A stretch of DNA of 52,325 nt from Melampsora larici-populina 98AG31. Its lineage: Eukaryota > Basidiomycota > Pucciniomycetes > Pucciniales > Melampsoraceae. The notes under the pieces are model-generated. The model made no database searches. It had not been told where the DNA came from and saw only the letters and a program-made list of their open reading frames with translations. Both the position numbers and the translations under genes were made by a program. The stretch is taken from assembly GCF_000204055.1 (NCBI RefSeq), contig NW_006768765.1, forward strand, positions 2,331,110 to 2,383,434, written 5' to 3'. This document shows positions 1-12,606 of the stretch, in pieces (the first letter of the stretch is position 1; every line of letters begins with the position of its first letter).

Positions 1-1142
1 TTGTATGATGGCGACGTGTAGAGCAAAGAGAAAACGTCAGTGATTGGAGAGGGCAACACCGGTCGAGGTGAGAGGCCATGCGATTAGTTGGTCGGATTGG
101 CCGCGGAGGTTGGATAATCATGGTGAGTGACGCAATCCGACATAGATGAACATGGACTAACAATATCTATAGGTAGACGATGTTTCGTTGATTGCGAAGA
201 CGGTGCCAAACCCCAAATTAGCAGACGAGTGCAGTGAAGGTGAAGAACACGTAGGAGAGCTGGAAGAATGCATGTATGGACTTTGAATTGTAGGAACTAA
301 CTTTGCAATGAGATTACAATTCGGCAAATGACATCATCCCCGTCTGACTGATTACATATCGGGTCTTCGAGTCACACAGTTGATCCGACCCCGTCGTTTA
401 GTAGAGGTTGTGAGATCTGCGACGGAAATAAGTTGTCATTTACGAAGTCACGACTTCCCTATTTACCGTCAGTAAATTCGCGAATAGTCGAAAAACGCAA
501 AGTCAGGTCGGTAATTAATACTCTCGCTGCCGGATACCAATACTGACAGCGAAATCGGTAATAGGCAGCGAAAGACAAGTTCAATAAAATCTTCGGAGCA
601 TTTAAGGCCAATTTATAAGCTTAAAAAGCGTAAGTCGCAGCAGCTTTGTCATTGATGATTATCAAAGAAGTTAATGACCACATAAGTTGCAGACACGATT
701 GCCTAGGATGTCAAAGCATACAAAGGATTGCGATGGAAATGCCTCAAGAGACAAATTTTGCAATGGTGGACATGACATGCAGAACTTCAACTATGAAACG
801 AGGGTTGTGAACGGGAGAGTCTACATCAAATGCGTAGAATACCAGTCTCGCGGGAAACCTCATGTATTCTGGGTTTTGTTGAGGGATAGAGGGGAGTAGA
901 ATGAACGGTAAATGTGGCACTGTCCTTTGAGAAGTTGTGATGCAATGTTGTAGCTATGACGTAACGCAGGCCTATGCAACAATGTGACAGAATACAGTAA
1001 CTTACACGAGGACGTCGCAATATGTATAATGCAATAGGTCAAATGCAACGAAGTGAGATGTAGCAGCGATGACTGACGCGTCAAGCGAAGCCGAAAGGGC
1101 GGCGGGCCGCCCCCGAAGCGCTAGTATTTCTTTTTTATCATG
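1..1142. other. Gene-free flank
   Basis: I see no convincing gene here. The short reading frames of 60-75 codons have no recognisable domain and overlap on both strands. Around 1097-1115 lies a GC-rich self-complementary patch (GGCGGC GG GCCGCC) that stands out from the AT-richer surroundings. It is probably old repeat debris next to the decayed DIRS-type element downstream, but I cannot name a family. Confidence 0.4.
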
Positions 1143-1203
1143 TTTCTTTTTCATGATTTTTCTTTTTCAATCAATTTCTTTTTCATGATTTTTCTTTTTC
1201 AAT
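1143..1203. repeat. Two-copy 32-bp tandem repeat
   Basis: A pyrimidine-rich unit containing TTTCTTTTTCATGATTTTTC is present twice in a row, at 1143-1174 and from 1175 to about 1202. The copies are nearly identical except at the end of the second. No coding potential. Confidence 0.7.
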
Positions 1204-1544
1204 TGAAAATTGGTTTTTATATTTACAAACAGCGGTGTAATTACTTTATATACGTGATTCTCTTGTTTTAAGCTTGAAATGATTTTTTACCTATATATCG
1301 TATCGTCTCGTATTGCTTGAGCGATGCAATATGGCCCAGCGGATTTTTTTTGATTTCATGTCGTATTGGGTATTGGTCGAGATATATCGGTTGACCGATA
1401 CGACATCGGAAAGGTCCGAAATGTTGTATCGTGTCGCACCGGTTCCAGCGTTGCTCTCTCAACTCTACTGTCGGACCTCTCGGGTCAAGTAGCACCGTCC
1501 AAAACTGTGGTATCACACATAGAAAATGTCACACGGTATATATT

Positions 1545-2693
1545 TCACAGCACCTGCACAACAAATGGTTTCAGATCAACAGGAATCTCGATCACTATCA
1601 TGTCCTCAGCGTTACAATCATCTAAACCTCTCAACAACAGATCAGCCATGTTGTCACCTGACTTCACCTGATGCGCAACTACATCCACGTGCAGACTTAA
1701 CAGCAGTCTTTGAATTGATTTCCACTCGGTATTTACGGCTTGATCACCGGATTGTCTTTTCTCGACAGCTGATTGGTATGTTGTGTTATCTGTAAGTAAA
1801 ACAAATCTTTTACCTCCAACATCCAACAGTTTACTAATGATAATCATGCCCAACCAAATAGCCACAGTCTTGGCCCACGCAATATTACAAAGGAAGCCTG
1901 TCCCTGATTGCGCGTTCCAACCATCGACAAGACCAAATTGTGCCCACGACTTACCGCCAATGAGAACTCCAATGCCCTTCAGAGAGGCGTCACCCACCCA
2001 ATCGAGATCCACCGGAGTAGTGTCTGGGATTATGCGTCTGGCGTCAAACGTACGCAGTGCGTCATCCCATTCCTGAAGATCTTCACGTACATCATTAGGA
2101 ATTTTCCTCTTTGCTGACAGATTCTTCCACTCTTTCTTCCACCTCCACAAACTGGGCATGCAGCACTGTAGATGTGGAACAATATAGCAGGTGTGTACCA
2201 ACCTCCCTACAAATTGATTGGTGTCTTTCAGGTAAAAGAAACCTCTTGGTGCAAGAAATTGAGTAATTTTTTGTCTCCTTTCCTCAAGTTTTTCAACCGG
2301 TAGTCTAACAGTCCTCTCTTTTGCATTCAAGACAAAACCAATGTATTTCTGTTCATCGGCGAAGTCATGTACCTTTTCAGGATTTGAAGCGACTCCCATT
2401 TCGTCGCTCAACTGGACAATGTCGGCAATTGTAGTAGTGTTGGTGCATTCTTTCACTAAAATATTGTCGTCGACCCATCAAAAGGCTGATTCCAACTTGA
2501 AGGCTTTCATGATAATTTTCCTCCATAAATCAGCAGGTCGCCCAAAAACCCCACAACCAGCCACACCGCCAAATTGTATTCTGGTATCCATCCAAAATTG
2601 GTTATACAGGTCAAGGATGAACAAATAGCGCCACTGTGACAGGTGAGTAGCAATTTGTCTGTATGCTTTTTCCCAGTCAAATAAAGCTAACAT
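1545..2693 (-). pseudogene. DIRS-type reverse transcriptase/RNase H, C-terminal part, broken
   Basis: One minus-strand frame runs from 2693 to 1545 with a single in-frame TGA at 2478-2480. It replaces the Arg codon that precedes the WVDD polymerase motif in the intact copy (AFRWVDD there, AF-stop-WVDD here). Upstream of the stop are the FDWEKAYRQ first-aspartate motif and FGGVAGCGVFGRPAD. Downstream come the RT thumb and an RNase H domain with WVGDAS and LTDNTT. The RNase H glutamate is lost: AWLETVA in the intact copy is AWAKTVA here. The Arg-to-TGA change fits a C-to-T transition. The protein cannot be functional as read. Confidence 0.85.
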
Positions 2694-2878
2694 CAGATCT
2701 CCATTATTCCGCTTGAAAAACTATATGACTGCTTTGAAGTCATCCCATCTTGTTTCAAACTCCTTCTTGTCACAAAGCTATTCACAGAAGGGGTGTTGGG
2801 TTTATTGTGGGGAAACAAAAGATCATTGATGATTCAAAAGGAGCCGTTGCCGTTTATGATGCTCCCCATTGGATTCAA

Positions 2879-3349
2879 TCAAAAAAAGCTGATCTTTGCG
2901 TACACTTCCTTGTGAGTGAACAGACCAAAAATTCGTAAGGCTCTCTTCTCTTTAGCCAAGGTGTTGCAAATCTTCTCCTCAGCTAGAATTGCTGATTCAT
3001 GATTTTTAGGTGTCCACCATCTCAAAGGTCCCATGTTGTGTTGCGGAATACCCTGATGGAAACCTGCCCCGCATCCTACAAGAACCTTGGGTATGTCACC
3101 TCCAATCTCTAACAGTTCAACCAGGGAACACCACTTCACAATTTTCAAATCTGATCTTGCTACCTCATATGGCCATTTCTCGCAGAAAGATACACTTGAG
3201 TTGCGATAAGGTACCATTTGGACTTTACCAGGCTTCAACACTTCAGGGACAAGTCTAGGTGTGGCTTGTTGTATGGGTTTAGAGGGTAGCGGTATTATCT
3301 CACATTCTTCTTGTTGTATAGATGGGTTGGACAAAGAAGAGATTGGCAA
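2879..3349 (-). pseudogene. DIRS-type RT, N-terminal fragment
   Basis: A 156-codon frame that corresponds to the N-terminal part of the intact RT at 19909-21819. It shares the pattern GAGFHQGIPQHNMGPLRWWTPKNHESA...IFGLFTHKE, against NGFDQGIPDHKIG...PPNHRSSEAV...MFGPFTTAE in the intact copy. The frame is lost between 2879 and 2693, where the fingers/palm sequence would continue, so this piece and the next belong to one broken gene. It is a relic, not a separate gene. Confidence 0.75.
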
Positions 3350-5410
3350 AGTGGGTCAGAGATTAGGCATGAACAAACACATATCACATTGCTTTTGATA
3401 AACGATCAAAAGAAACAGGGCTCTTGGATGGCAACAGCCACATTGTAGCGTGCTAGATCAAAACTTAGGATCATTATCACAACGCGGGGTACAAACAAAC
3501 AAGAAAGAGATTTTATCTATGGGTCTTACTACCAAGCCTGGCTGCCGTTGTGGAAATCAAAATCTCACAAGGCTCTTTTTGTCCATCATTGGATTATCTT
3601 TAATCTTACAAATCATCTGCAGTTTTTTCTCTGAAGGTACTTCTATCTGCAATATATCAAAATTCATTCTTATGGTCAAACTTACAAATAAATAGAAAAC
3701 ATGGAATCCATAAAAGAAAGCAAAGGAGAAAAAAAATCAACCAAATTGAAATGATAATGAAAATGATGATAAATTTAAAAGAAGATCATTTTTTTGAAAA
3801 TTGATCCTGATCAATGGGAATTAAAAAATACAAAGACAAGATGAGGACTGATTTGAACAGGACTCCATCTCATCATAATTCAACTTCAGTATCTTCCAGT
3901 TTAGTTTTTATTTTATCTTCAAGTATTTTATTATTTACTTTTGCTGAATTATATTCAATTCATTTAAAATTATTGAAACTTGACAAAGTCACATAAGTTA
4001 AAAACAATCAAAACAAAAGCCTAAAAAATACAAATACAAATCTTTCAATTATACAGCCTAATAAATCCTTTATACCCTGCAACACCTTCACCATCTTCAA
4101 GTACTTTCTCAATAGTCTTCACTTTCATCTATGTTTGGTTTGAAAAATCGAAATTAATTTGAAAGATGCTACAATGGAAGGAAGTTAGTCAAAACCTTGA
4201 TAGAAATTTTAAAAGAGATCAATCAATCAAACAGAAAGAACATCTAAAAGGACTTACCAAAAAGAAGGATTACAAAAAATCGATTTTTTCGATTTTTAGA
4301 TGAAACAGGGTTGAGGAAAGAGGCAATTGATCGATTTATTGATTGATAAGAGTCTGAGATTGATCAAAGCGGCTCGGACCGACCTAAAACAAACAAAGAT
4401 AACTAAAAATCAATTCAATTAGAAATCAGAATAGGTCAGAAGATGGGGATGATAAAAGCCAAAAATCGAACTTACAATAGGTTTGATTAGGTTTGAAAGA
4501 GTTGGGTATAAAAGGGATGGTTTGATTGTTGTGTGTGTCTGATTGTGTGTGTGTGCTGGTAGAGAAGTTCTTTTTTTCTTTTGATTGTTATCGAGTCTTA
4601 TCGAGTCAGAAGGAACCATAGCTTCGAGCATTTGTTAGAGTATTTCCCTTTTGATCGTTATTGAGTTAAACTTTTAAATTAGAAAGGAGCAAACAAAGAA
4701 AATAGATAGTTAGTTTTTTTTAATTCATCGTATCATTAGTGAAGCTGAAAACAAAAGAACGGGCCTTTTAAAAAGAAAATACTTACCTTTACTCATTTGT
4801 AAGGGTTACTGAAGGTGTTATCGGTGATTTTGAAACCCTTATACTTGGGATTTTGAAATTTGGAGTTTTTTTTCTTACTTATCTCACTTAGCTACCTAGG
4901 GGTTTTGTCCTAGGGTATTAGGGTACCTTTTGCACTGTTACAGGTGCAAATTGCTGGGTTTAAAGTTGGATAGGGTGTGTAGGGTGGTTTTGGGATCAGT
5001 AGAAGTTGAAGAACAAGGTTTTGGAGGAAAATCAAGGTTTAATTGTTTTTTTTACTTGCTGTGGGGTTTTTTTTTAGAGAACTGCATTGGGGAACATAGT
5101 AAAAAACAGCTTGTTTACATCTGTTTTTGAACTGTAGGACCTTTATGGGGATCCTTAAAAACTCATCAAAGCTTGTAGATTGGGATTTTCAAGGGTGGAG
5201 CTGATTTTTGTGGTAGAAAGGTTGGCAAAGAAGTGTCTCATTGTATTTTGAGGGCAGCTTAACGGTGTTTTGGTTACGGCTCTTGGCGGTTTATCCCCTT
5301 GGGTTGTTTCTTCCCCTTGAGGCTCTGCCTACGCTCCACAGCGTAGGAGTTCTACACCGTTGGACTGGGTACCATAAAGGTAGGAATTCCTGGTCTTTTA
5401 AGAGTGTGTT
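3350..5410. other. AT-rich filler inside decayed DIRS element
   Basis: About 2 kb separates the RT and Gag-like remnants of the decayed element, against about 300 bp in the intact copy, so most of it is probably inserted sequence. I found no TIRs or target duplication. A 27-codon minus-strand frame at 4045-4128, preceded by an AG splice-like site, and several TG/CA-rich tracts around 4500-4560 are the only structure. I do not call a gene. Confidence 0.4.
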
Positions 5411-6247
5411 TTAACACATAATGAAAACAACAGTTCTAGTCAGAGGCTTACTTTGCCTTCCCATTGCCGTTATAGCGCTTCCCACCGTTGTGGTCGCGGT
5501 CATCAGTATGACAGTCATCTCGTCTGTCATCACAACGCCACAATCCGTTACCTTTGCCTCTGCCAGAATTATCATGGAATCTACAAGGGGGGGACTATGA
5601 TCTTGTCCTGAGTTGTTACTCCAGTTGCCACCACGACCTCTACTGCAAACGTTCCTTCCACCACCTCTACAATCATCCCAACTACCGTACAGCATCCCAC
5701 CTGGACCATCGTAGATTGGTTGGTTGGCGTGAGCCCAAGATTGGGCGTTTGGTTTACTCAGGGCGTTAGAGGTCATGTTGATTAAACTAGCACTGAAGGG
5801 GTTGTTGGCAATGTGAAGGTTGGTGCCATTGACATTGATTGCAGAGCCGTTGACCAATTTCTGGGAGTGCATCAAACTGTGCAGGTCTTCTCCGGTGATA
5901 GGGTTAAAGGTGGCTTTCACACAGCCATCTGCGTATGGGTTGACATCATTGAAAGCGGGAACAAAGTCGCCGAATCGTTCAGTATTGCGAAAGGCCATGC
6001 GTTCGAACTGTTTGTTCCTAACACCAGGGTTAGCTAGCTTTCCGTTGGCATTTTGAACTGTCATGACCATTGTACGGATGGCAATGTTGTATCTGAATGC
6101 CATTGGCCAGTTGAAATTTTCCTTCTTGATATCCAACACATTGGTTTTATGGATGACAAAGTTGTTAGTGAGGTCTTCACTGAAGATAGCCACAATGGAA
6201 ATGTCCATGTCAGGTTGAGAGCTGTGGGACTTATTGAGCATCCACAA
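5411..6247 (-). pseudogene. DIRS-type ORF1 (Gag-like), frameshifted
   Basis: The first ~165 residues align with exon 4 and the preceding exon of the intact DIRS ORF1: AFRYNI...FERMA...DVNPYADGCVKATFNPITGE here, ALRYDI...FERAA...NANPYAKGARFEHRDPITG there. The tail is RG-rich (CRGGGRNVCSRGRGGNW), like the basic RG-rich tail of the intact copy. At a run of seven G on the plus strand (5587-5593) the frame slips: the frame as read continues with an unrelated sequence. The neighbouring frame gives a hydrophilic Gly/Arg/Asp-rich end that ends in GNGKAK before a stop. This suggests a one-base indel in the homopolymer. Confidence 0.75.
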
Positions 6248-6393
6248 TCAGAGGGCCATCACAACATCCTGAGAGTGCGCAACAGACGTGGTGCTGAAGG
6301 AAGCCCAACAGACACCCCAATCGGGGGTGCGGAGTTGAGCATTGGGTTTTGGACGGCTTGGACATTGTTCTGCTCAAATGTGTCTCTGTTACG

Positions 6394-6520
6394 GTGGCCG
6401 TGGACGGACAAATGTGTCAAAACCTCAAAATGCATAAAATACACTCAAAACCCATCCAAAAAGCCCCGCCGAGCGTATCCCAAGTCCAGTTTGTGGCGCC
6501 GGACCAAAACCTCTCACTTG
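6394..6520 (+). repeat. Dispersed repeat, copy 1 (inverted partner at 9.7 kb)
   Basis: About 125 bp from GGTGGCCGTGGACGGA through AAGCCCCGCCGAGCGTATCC. It has an inverted, roughly 85% similar copy at 9700-9832. Both copies produce short open frames with a shared peptide (KAPPSVS), which I take as coincidental. Possibly the ends of one older element, since the arms face each other. Confidence 0.65.
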
Positions 6521-6693
6521 AATCCTCTCAAGTCCTTTCGATTTTTTTCACCTGTCTTTTGTTTCACATCGGTTGGAGGATCAAATCAGTCATGTTGTAC
6601 CCAACACCGGAACCGCTCTGCAACGCTATGGATTTGGTCCCATCTTTGTTGCAGAGCGGAGCCTCCGCTATGAGCAGTGTGGTGATCAATTGA

Positions 6694-9550
6694 AGGGATC
6701 AATCAAAAAATTCATTATCAGTAGTTTATAACCAGTTTACTAGAAAAGTTTAGCAGGGAAGAAAAATTCCAAATGGAGGTTTTTGGATCAATTGACACTC
6801 TTATAGGCTTATGTATTGGTGGGTTAACATTACATCATTTTATTTCACATTACTTATTAAGATCATTAGAGTTCATTCACAAATTTATTACAAAAAGAAA
6901 GAAAAACATAAAAACAATTCAAAAATATAGGTATACAGGTTGGAAAATGGTTTTTAGGGTAATGATAATAAAGTTATGGGTATTATGAGGTTATAATATG
7001 AAAGAACAACATTATATTATACTGCAAAAAATTTAATCTTGAAGGTTGATAAGAAGAAACAGAAGTTATTAGAGAAAAGGTACTTTTTCGAAGTTGGTAA
7101 CCAAGAGGTATACATGTAGATTGCATATGTAATGGTGGTAATAGTGAAATTTAAGGTTGCCAAGAGGATTTTACGGGATTTTTAAGGTTATAGAGGATGA
7201 TGTCATATTACATGAGCAAGAAAAAGAGAGTAGCAGCTGTGAAAAGTGAAGAAAATGGGTAAATTTTGTCAAAAATGAAGGTTTTCAGCTCATTACATAT
7301 GTCAAATGATGTCAGATTAGGTTGGTAGATAGCCCATTCAAAGCAGATGGGTGGATTACATAATGTACAAACTTTAAATCAATAGTAGCAGAGGTGTATG
7401 TAAATAGTTATAGGGCAAATAAGAAATTGGCGTGAATCTTGAATTCACAGCCACAAGCCGACATGTAATACTAAAAACCTTAACTTCACAACTCAATATC
7501 TTACTCATCACTCATCAGAAAAAGGTCATATGGGGGTGATAAATGATCAGTAACACAAGGGCTACAATATTCACTTTAGTAATCAAAAATTGGACCTCAT
7601 TTGAAAAAATTCATAATCTCAAAATTTGGTTTTCAGCTAGTTTACAAGGAAAAAATCACCTGTATTCATCATAAGAAGTGCTTTACATCATATTATTGTG
7701 TCATTGATCACTTTTAGCTGTGAAAATTACCTCATTTATTGGTAACAAAATCATTACATTGCGTCATCATAGGGTTTTTAGGGATTTTTGGGCGGATTTG
7801 ATTGGTTTTGAGGCTGTTGACCATTGTAAAAGTTGGAGTACATTGTTATATATACTTTGAGATGATTTTGGGACTGTTTTTCCCCTTTTATCTTTATCAT
7901 TTACACAGTTATTATCTTGTTTATCATCATAAACTTATTTTCATAGTACCTGGTCACTTAAATACGCCCTTTATTATAGCTATAAAGAGAAATTTACTTT
8001 AGTATTGCAGTCAAAAAGACTTATTGGGAATAATATCATAAAGATATTGCTTATTTTCTTCAGTTATCATTTGGGAATAACACTATAGCAGTGTTGATAG
8101 TAATAAAAATTGTGCTTTTGAAGTTAAAATATGTGTGAAAGTTAAATTCCTCTGGTGCCTTATCTATACTCAATACAACAGCACCTTTTCCTGATTGTGT
8201 TGTTTTAGAAGAGCAGTCTCAGACAACTTCTACTAGTCATCATATTAGTAGATTATCCTCTTCCCGCTCTGTATAACCCTTGTTGGGTTATAAGTTCTAC
8301 AGCGGGCCCGCTATCAAACCGCTATTTGATAGAAAAAATCTCTGACAAGATTGTGGAGCGATAAAACACTCTTTTTGGGCTATATAGTGCGCTATGAAGG
8401 CACCACTATATGTTATATCGCACACTAGATAGATGACCGGGGGCAGTTAAACACAGTGTCTGATCAACGAAGTAGCCTCACTGACATTTTATACAAGAAC
8501 AGGCGAGGAGTTGATTGATACACATCAATTCATCTGTTCACGTTACCTTTTCACCCGGAGCAGGGGTAGTGCCTTGGTAATTGGTAGCACCAACATGTTT
8601 CAATCTTGCAATCACAGTGAATGACCCAAACATATCGATCATTCAGAATAAATCAGACCTTTGTTAACTATCAATTCAGATTCAGATCAAATTCACAATT
8701 TGACATTGTCTTACGTATGGTCAAGAGATAGTCACCATATTTTGAATCAGTCCAATGAAGCCAAATCTAAACCTCATATCAGTAAATTCGATTTTTGAAA
8801 CTTGAATCAAATCAATCTGATTGGATCAGTCATTACCATCAACAAAGTTATCTCAAACCCATCCTTTGGTCAAATAATCTAAACCAATCATCAAAAAATG
8901 ACTCAGAACATTGTATCTTTCAACTCCAAAAACAATTGAATCTATTCATAAACTTCAACTCAATTTCCAAAAAAACCCTGTTATAATATCAATCTCTCAA
9001 TCGATTAAATCAAGATGGATTAGTTTTCTTAGATCAGCTTTCTGATCAGAATTATACAACTCATCATGATTTGACAACTCGATCAATTGACAACTCAAAA
9101 CTTGAAACTAGAAGGACTTTTTATGGTGATTATTGGGATGTGAAATCACAAGGTGATCACGCTACTAAGCTGTGTGAGGATTAGAAAAGAAGGTATGAAA
9201 CTCATTGAGTGATATTTGGAATCAAATTGAATGAAGAATGTTGAGTGGTACGCGAGTTAGGTCCATCAACAAAGCAGCTGACGGGCCTTGAAAATGTAAG
9301 TCAAATTAAGTTTTGATTGGGAATAATTAGAATTGATTGTTGAAAAGGCCGAGTGAAAAGCTGGGGTTCAGATATCATCAGAAATCAAACTCATCATTTC
9401 TTTGGGGTGGTAGAAATTGAGAATCAAGTGCCATGTATGACTTCAGGGCATTTCTGGGTTCCCTCCGCTATATAGTGCAGTAAAACCACTCTGGGTGGGT
9501 TAAAGGAACAATTTTTTACAAGTATATATTGCCCATTGTATCCATTGGAT
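6694..9550. other. Gene-free AT-rich stretch
   Basis: Nearly 2.9 kb of AT-rich sequence without a convincing gene. At about 8260-8310 there is a hairpin (TATAACCC TTGTT GGGTTATA) nested in CCGCT...AGCGGG, next to a GCGGGCCCGC palindrome. This composition resembles the palindromic patch near 29.6 kb and is probably MITE-derived. Confidence 0.45.
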
Positions 9551-9699
9551 ATTCAATTCAACAGTGTTATCCAATAAGATGATGGATATTTTAATCCAGA
9601 TAGGATAAATACCCAGAATGATTGTTCAATCTGAAGAAACAATGAAATCGATCGTGGACCGAGCTGGCTGCCATCTGCAGTGATGACTATAGACCCCGA

Positions 9700-9832
9700 G
9701 GCAACGGACTGGGCTCGGGATACGCTCGGCGGGGCTTTTGGGATGTGTTTCAAGTTTATTTTTTGCATTTTGAGGTTTTGGTGCATTTGTCCGTGCACGA
9801 GCGTCCACGGCCACCGTACTTTGTGGTGTAAA
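9700..9832 (-). repeat. Dispersed repeat, copy 2 (inverted)
   Basis: Minus-strand copy of the repeat at 6394-6520. The reverse complement reads GGTGGCCGTGGACG, then a short insertion, then ACAAATGCACCAAAACC and AAGCCCCGCCGAGCGTATCC. The similarity stops near AGTCCGTTGCC. Confidence 0.65.
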
Positions 9833-10261
9833 AGTAGGTAAAAGTCCACCTCCATATGAAACTTGAAGCTGAGACCCGGGGCAAGTGTCTCATGAACCAA
9901 GTCTTGACTTGTTATTTTTTAAGTTCTTCAAGTTATTCTTGGCCTTTTGGCCTGCGATCGATGCTCAACATCTCGATCATCGGAGTTCTCTTGATCCTTT
10001 GGTCTAATGAATCCTGTTCGGACTCCCGCCGATCAACATCAAAACAATTGACTAGCTCGTTTCCGATGCAACGTTTCATACCTATCCGTTTCATCGCGCG
10101 TTGACCTCACTTATCAGCCGCACTCCACTTAGGACGGACTTTTTTTACCTCAAGACCCAGTGAATTTTCAAATCAAGCTTTGGACCTGTCAAATCCATCA
10201 GCGCGCACATCAAAGTATCAGCCAGCTCATCGTAGCGTATTGACTCAAAAGGATGACTTCA

Positions 10262-12606
10262 ATGTGGATATCAACATTAAAAGTCAATCGACCATGTACA
10301 GCTCTCCGTAATCGGACTCGATTCGTCGCATGTGATTCCCAGTCGTTGCGCTTCAGACAAAATCAAGGTATGTCCCAAAATTCTCAAATCGAAACTTTAC
10401 TATCTAGTTCACAGGTTTAGAAATTTGGATATTTCACTAGGATATCGATATAATCATTCAGGGCGAATTGATAGTCAACCGGGAATTCCTAAATCACGAA
10501 AATGGACATATATCGGTTTAGGCACAACAAGTTGCTTAGGATTGATGACTTTAATGTTGATGAGAGACACATCGGAATTCAATTTAGAAGATCAAGATAA
10601 GAAAAGATTAGAAGATCCATTAAATCAACTTCAATCGGATTGTTTAATAGCTAGAACTGCTCACTTATCATCTAGATCAACAGCTGAACTCTTAAGGAGT
10701 TATTTTACTTTCTTTATGTGTGAGATACCAGCTTTAGTGGATTATGGTCCTAAAGCACTTGAAATTTATATGGCTGCTTGTGAAGCTGTTCCCGTCATCG
10801 GTCATTTAGGATGGTTGATAGCTGCTACTGTGAGTAAAAAATCTCTTTTTCGTGACATGTTTTCATAATAGTAGAATAGGTTGATAATTTCTACCATTTG
10901 TGATGTCTTGATGAACAGATCATGCGGCAAACCTTTTTTGCCCACGTAAGCCTACTTTAGAGGTCTAATACTCTCCCACCTCACAGATCAAGCAACTTGA
11001 TATTTATTTCTTCTCTCCATTCTATTGCGCAGTATACCGGTGGTGAAACAGCCGAAGCTTGTTTACCCGTCTTACAATCCCTTCACAGTCAAGGTGTAGG
11101 GACATTGATGAATTATTCAGCTGAAGCCCCTAAACTTGCACCTGGCAGTACTGTTGTCAGCGGAGTGAGCCAACAACATATTGACGCAAATTTAGCAGCA
11201 GTAGCAGCAGCAGCTCAATTCGAAAGCTCATCAAACCGTTATCCTGCTGGTTCAGCTCCAATTCGACCTACCACAGTGGCAATTAAATTATCTGGATTAG
11301 TAACAGATCCATATGTATTTGAAAGAGCTTCATCTTACTTATCTGATCAAAATATTTCACCTTATCAACCTATTGGAGAATTGTTTCCTTCTACTTCTAA
11401 TTCGAATGGAGCACCTACATTATCAAAAGATGATCGATCTACTATGGAAAGTTTGTTGACTGAATTGCGTGGTATATGTCGTCAGGCAAAAGAATCTAAT
11501 GTTATAGTCATGATTGACGCGGAATATAGTTGGTTTCAGGTGAGAGCTCACATTGAATCATAATCTGATCAATCAGAGCTCAAAATTGATGTGTTTTTAT
11601 TTCACTCTATTTTACAAAATTTTCCTTTAGCCTGCTATTGATCGTTTAGCTACTTTTCTTGCAGCAGAATTCAATCGATCCGATGGATCCAAACAATCTA
11701 ATCAAACCACATGGCCAACCGTCTATAACACATTTCAAGCCTTATTAAGATCAACACCGGACCGAATTCAAGAAGCCATTAAATTAGCAGATTCCAATGG
11801 ATTTTCAATCGGAGTTAAATTAGTCAGAGGAGCCTATTTAGTAGCCGAAACTAATCATTGGGAAACATCTAAAATCCCAGTTTGGTCTAACAAATCTCAA
11901 ACTGATGATTGTTTTGATCAAATCGTTTCAAGTTTAACTTCTAGACTGTCAAAAGAAATTAAAGAACCCAAAAAGATATCAGAGCCTAGAATCGGTTTAA
12001 TGATTGCTGGTCATAATGTTGAATCTGCTATCAAAGTTCTAAAACAATTAAGAGATCAAGAAGGATTGGCCCATGATCTTGTTGAGAATGGGTCTAATAA
12101 ATTAGCTTTGAATGATGCTTTAAGAGGTAGAATTATGTTTGCACAACTTTATGGTGAGTGTTTGATTGATAAACATTTGGAAAAATCAAGTCATTCTCAA
12201 TTCTATTAACTAACGATTTTGATTCTTTGCCTTGCAGGAATGGCTGATCAATTGACCAGTGCCTTATCTGAGATTTTAATTTCACCAAATCAAACCAATC
12301 AGAATATCAATTTACAACCATTTGTACAGAAATGTTTACCATTTGGATCTATTAGTGAAACCATACCATATCTTGCAAGAAGAGCACAAGAAAACAAATT
12401 CGTTTTGCAGGTCAGTGAATGTTACCTTTTTAGTTCAATTTCTCTTCTTTTGAGTTTCAAGATTCGAATCAATTCATAATTTTGTGGTGTTTCTTTGTTT
12501 TCTGTAGGGATCTGGTAATGGTGAAGTTGGACGTGCTACTTTGGAGAGAAGAGTAGTTGGTCAAGAACTTAGGAGAAGGATTTTAAAGGTTTTTGGTCTC
12601 GTTTGA
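10262..12606 (+). CDS. PUT1: Proline dehydrogenase, mitochondrial (FAD-dependent)
   Basis: Oxidises L-proline to pyrroline-5-carboxylate and passes electrons to the respiratory chain; it acts in the mitochondrion. Exons by splice consensus and frame: 10262-10367, 10408-10829, 10919-10945, 11033-11539, 11631-12153, 12238-12410, 12508-12606, giving 618 residues with frame kept at every joint. The first ~60 residues are Arg/Ser-rich and almost lack acids, as expected for a presequence; that is why I prefer the ATG at 10262 even though its intron is only 40 nt. Family signatures of the FAD/proline barrel are clear: GGETAEACL, LSGLV, MIDAEYSWFQPAIDRL, GVKLVRGAYL, MIAGHNVESA, AQLYGMADQLT, LPFGSISETIPYLARRAQEN, SGNGEVGRAT. 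Exon 3 is a 27-nt micro-exon. I am very sure of the family, less so of the first exon. Confidence 0.93.

Larger units (their letters stand above)
1545..6247 (-). mobile_element. Decayed DIRS-type retrotransposon
   Basis: Read on the minus strand, a Gag-like frame (6247-5411) is followed by reverse transcriptase/RNase H pieces (3349-1545). All align with the complete DIRS-type element at 16.9-23.9 kb, in the same gene order. Matching segments include NPYADG...ITGED against NPYAKG...ITGIW in Gag, and FDWEKAYRQIATHLSQW against YDWEKAYRQIGTLPSQW in RT. The copy is broken by in-frame stops, frameshifts and a gap of about 2 kb between Gag and RT, where the complete element has only about 300 bp. 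No tyrosine recombinase was found below 1545. The true ends were not located. Confidence 0.8.

Noticed and set aside
1097..1117. GC-rich palindrome considered as a terminator or rDNA spacer piece
   Set aside because: Single short patch without neighbouring rRNA sequence or a gene end to support either reading.
4045..4128. 27-codon minus-strand exon-like frame with AG acceptor (VLEDGEGVAGYKGFIRLYN)
   Set aside because: Looks protein-like, but I could not connect it to upstream exons or recognise a family.
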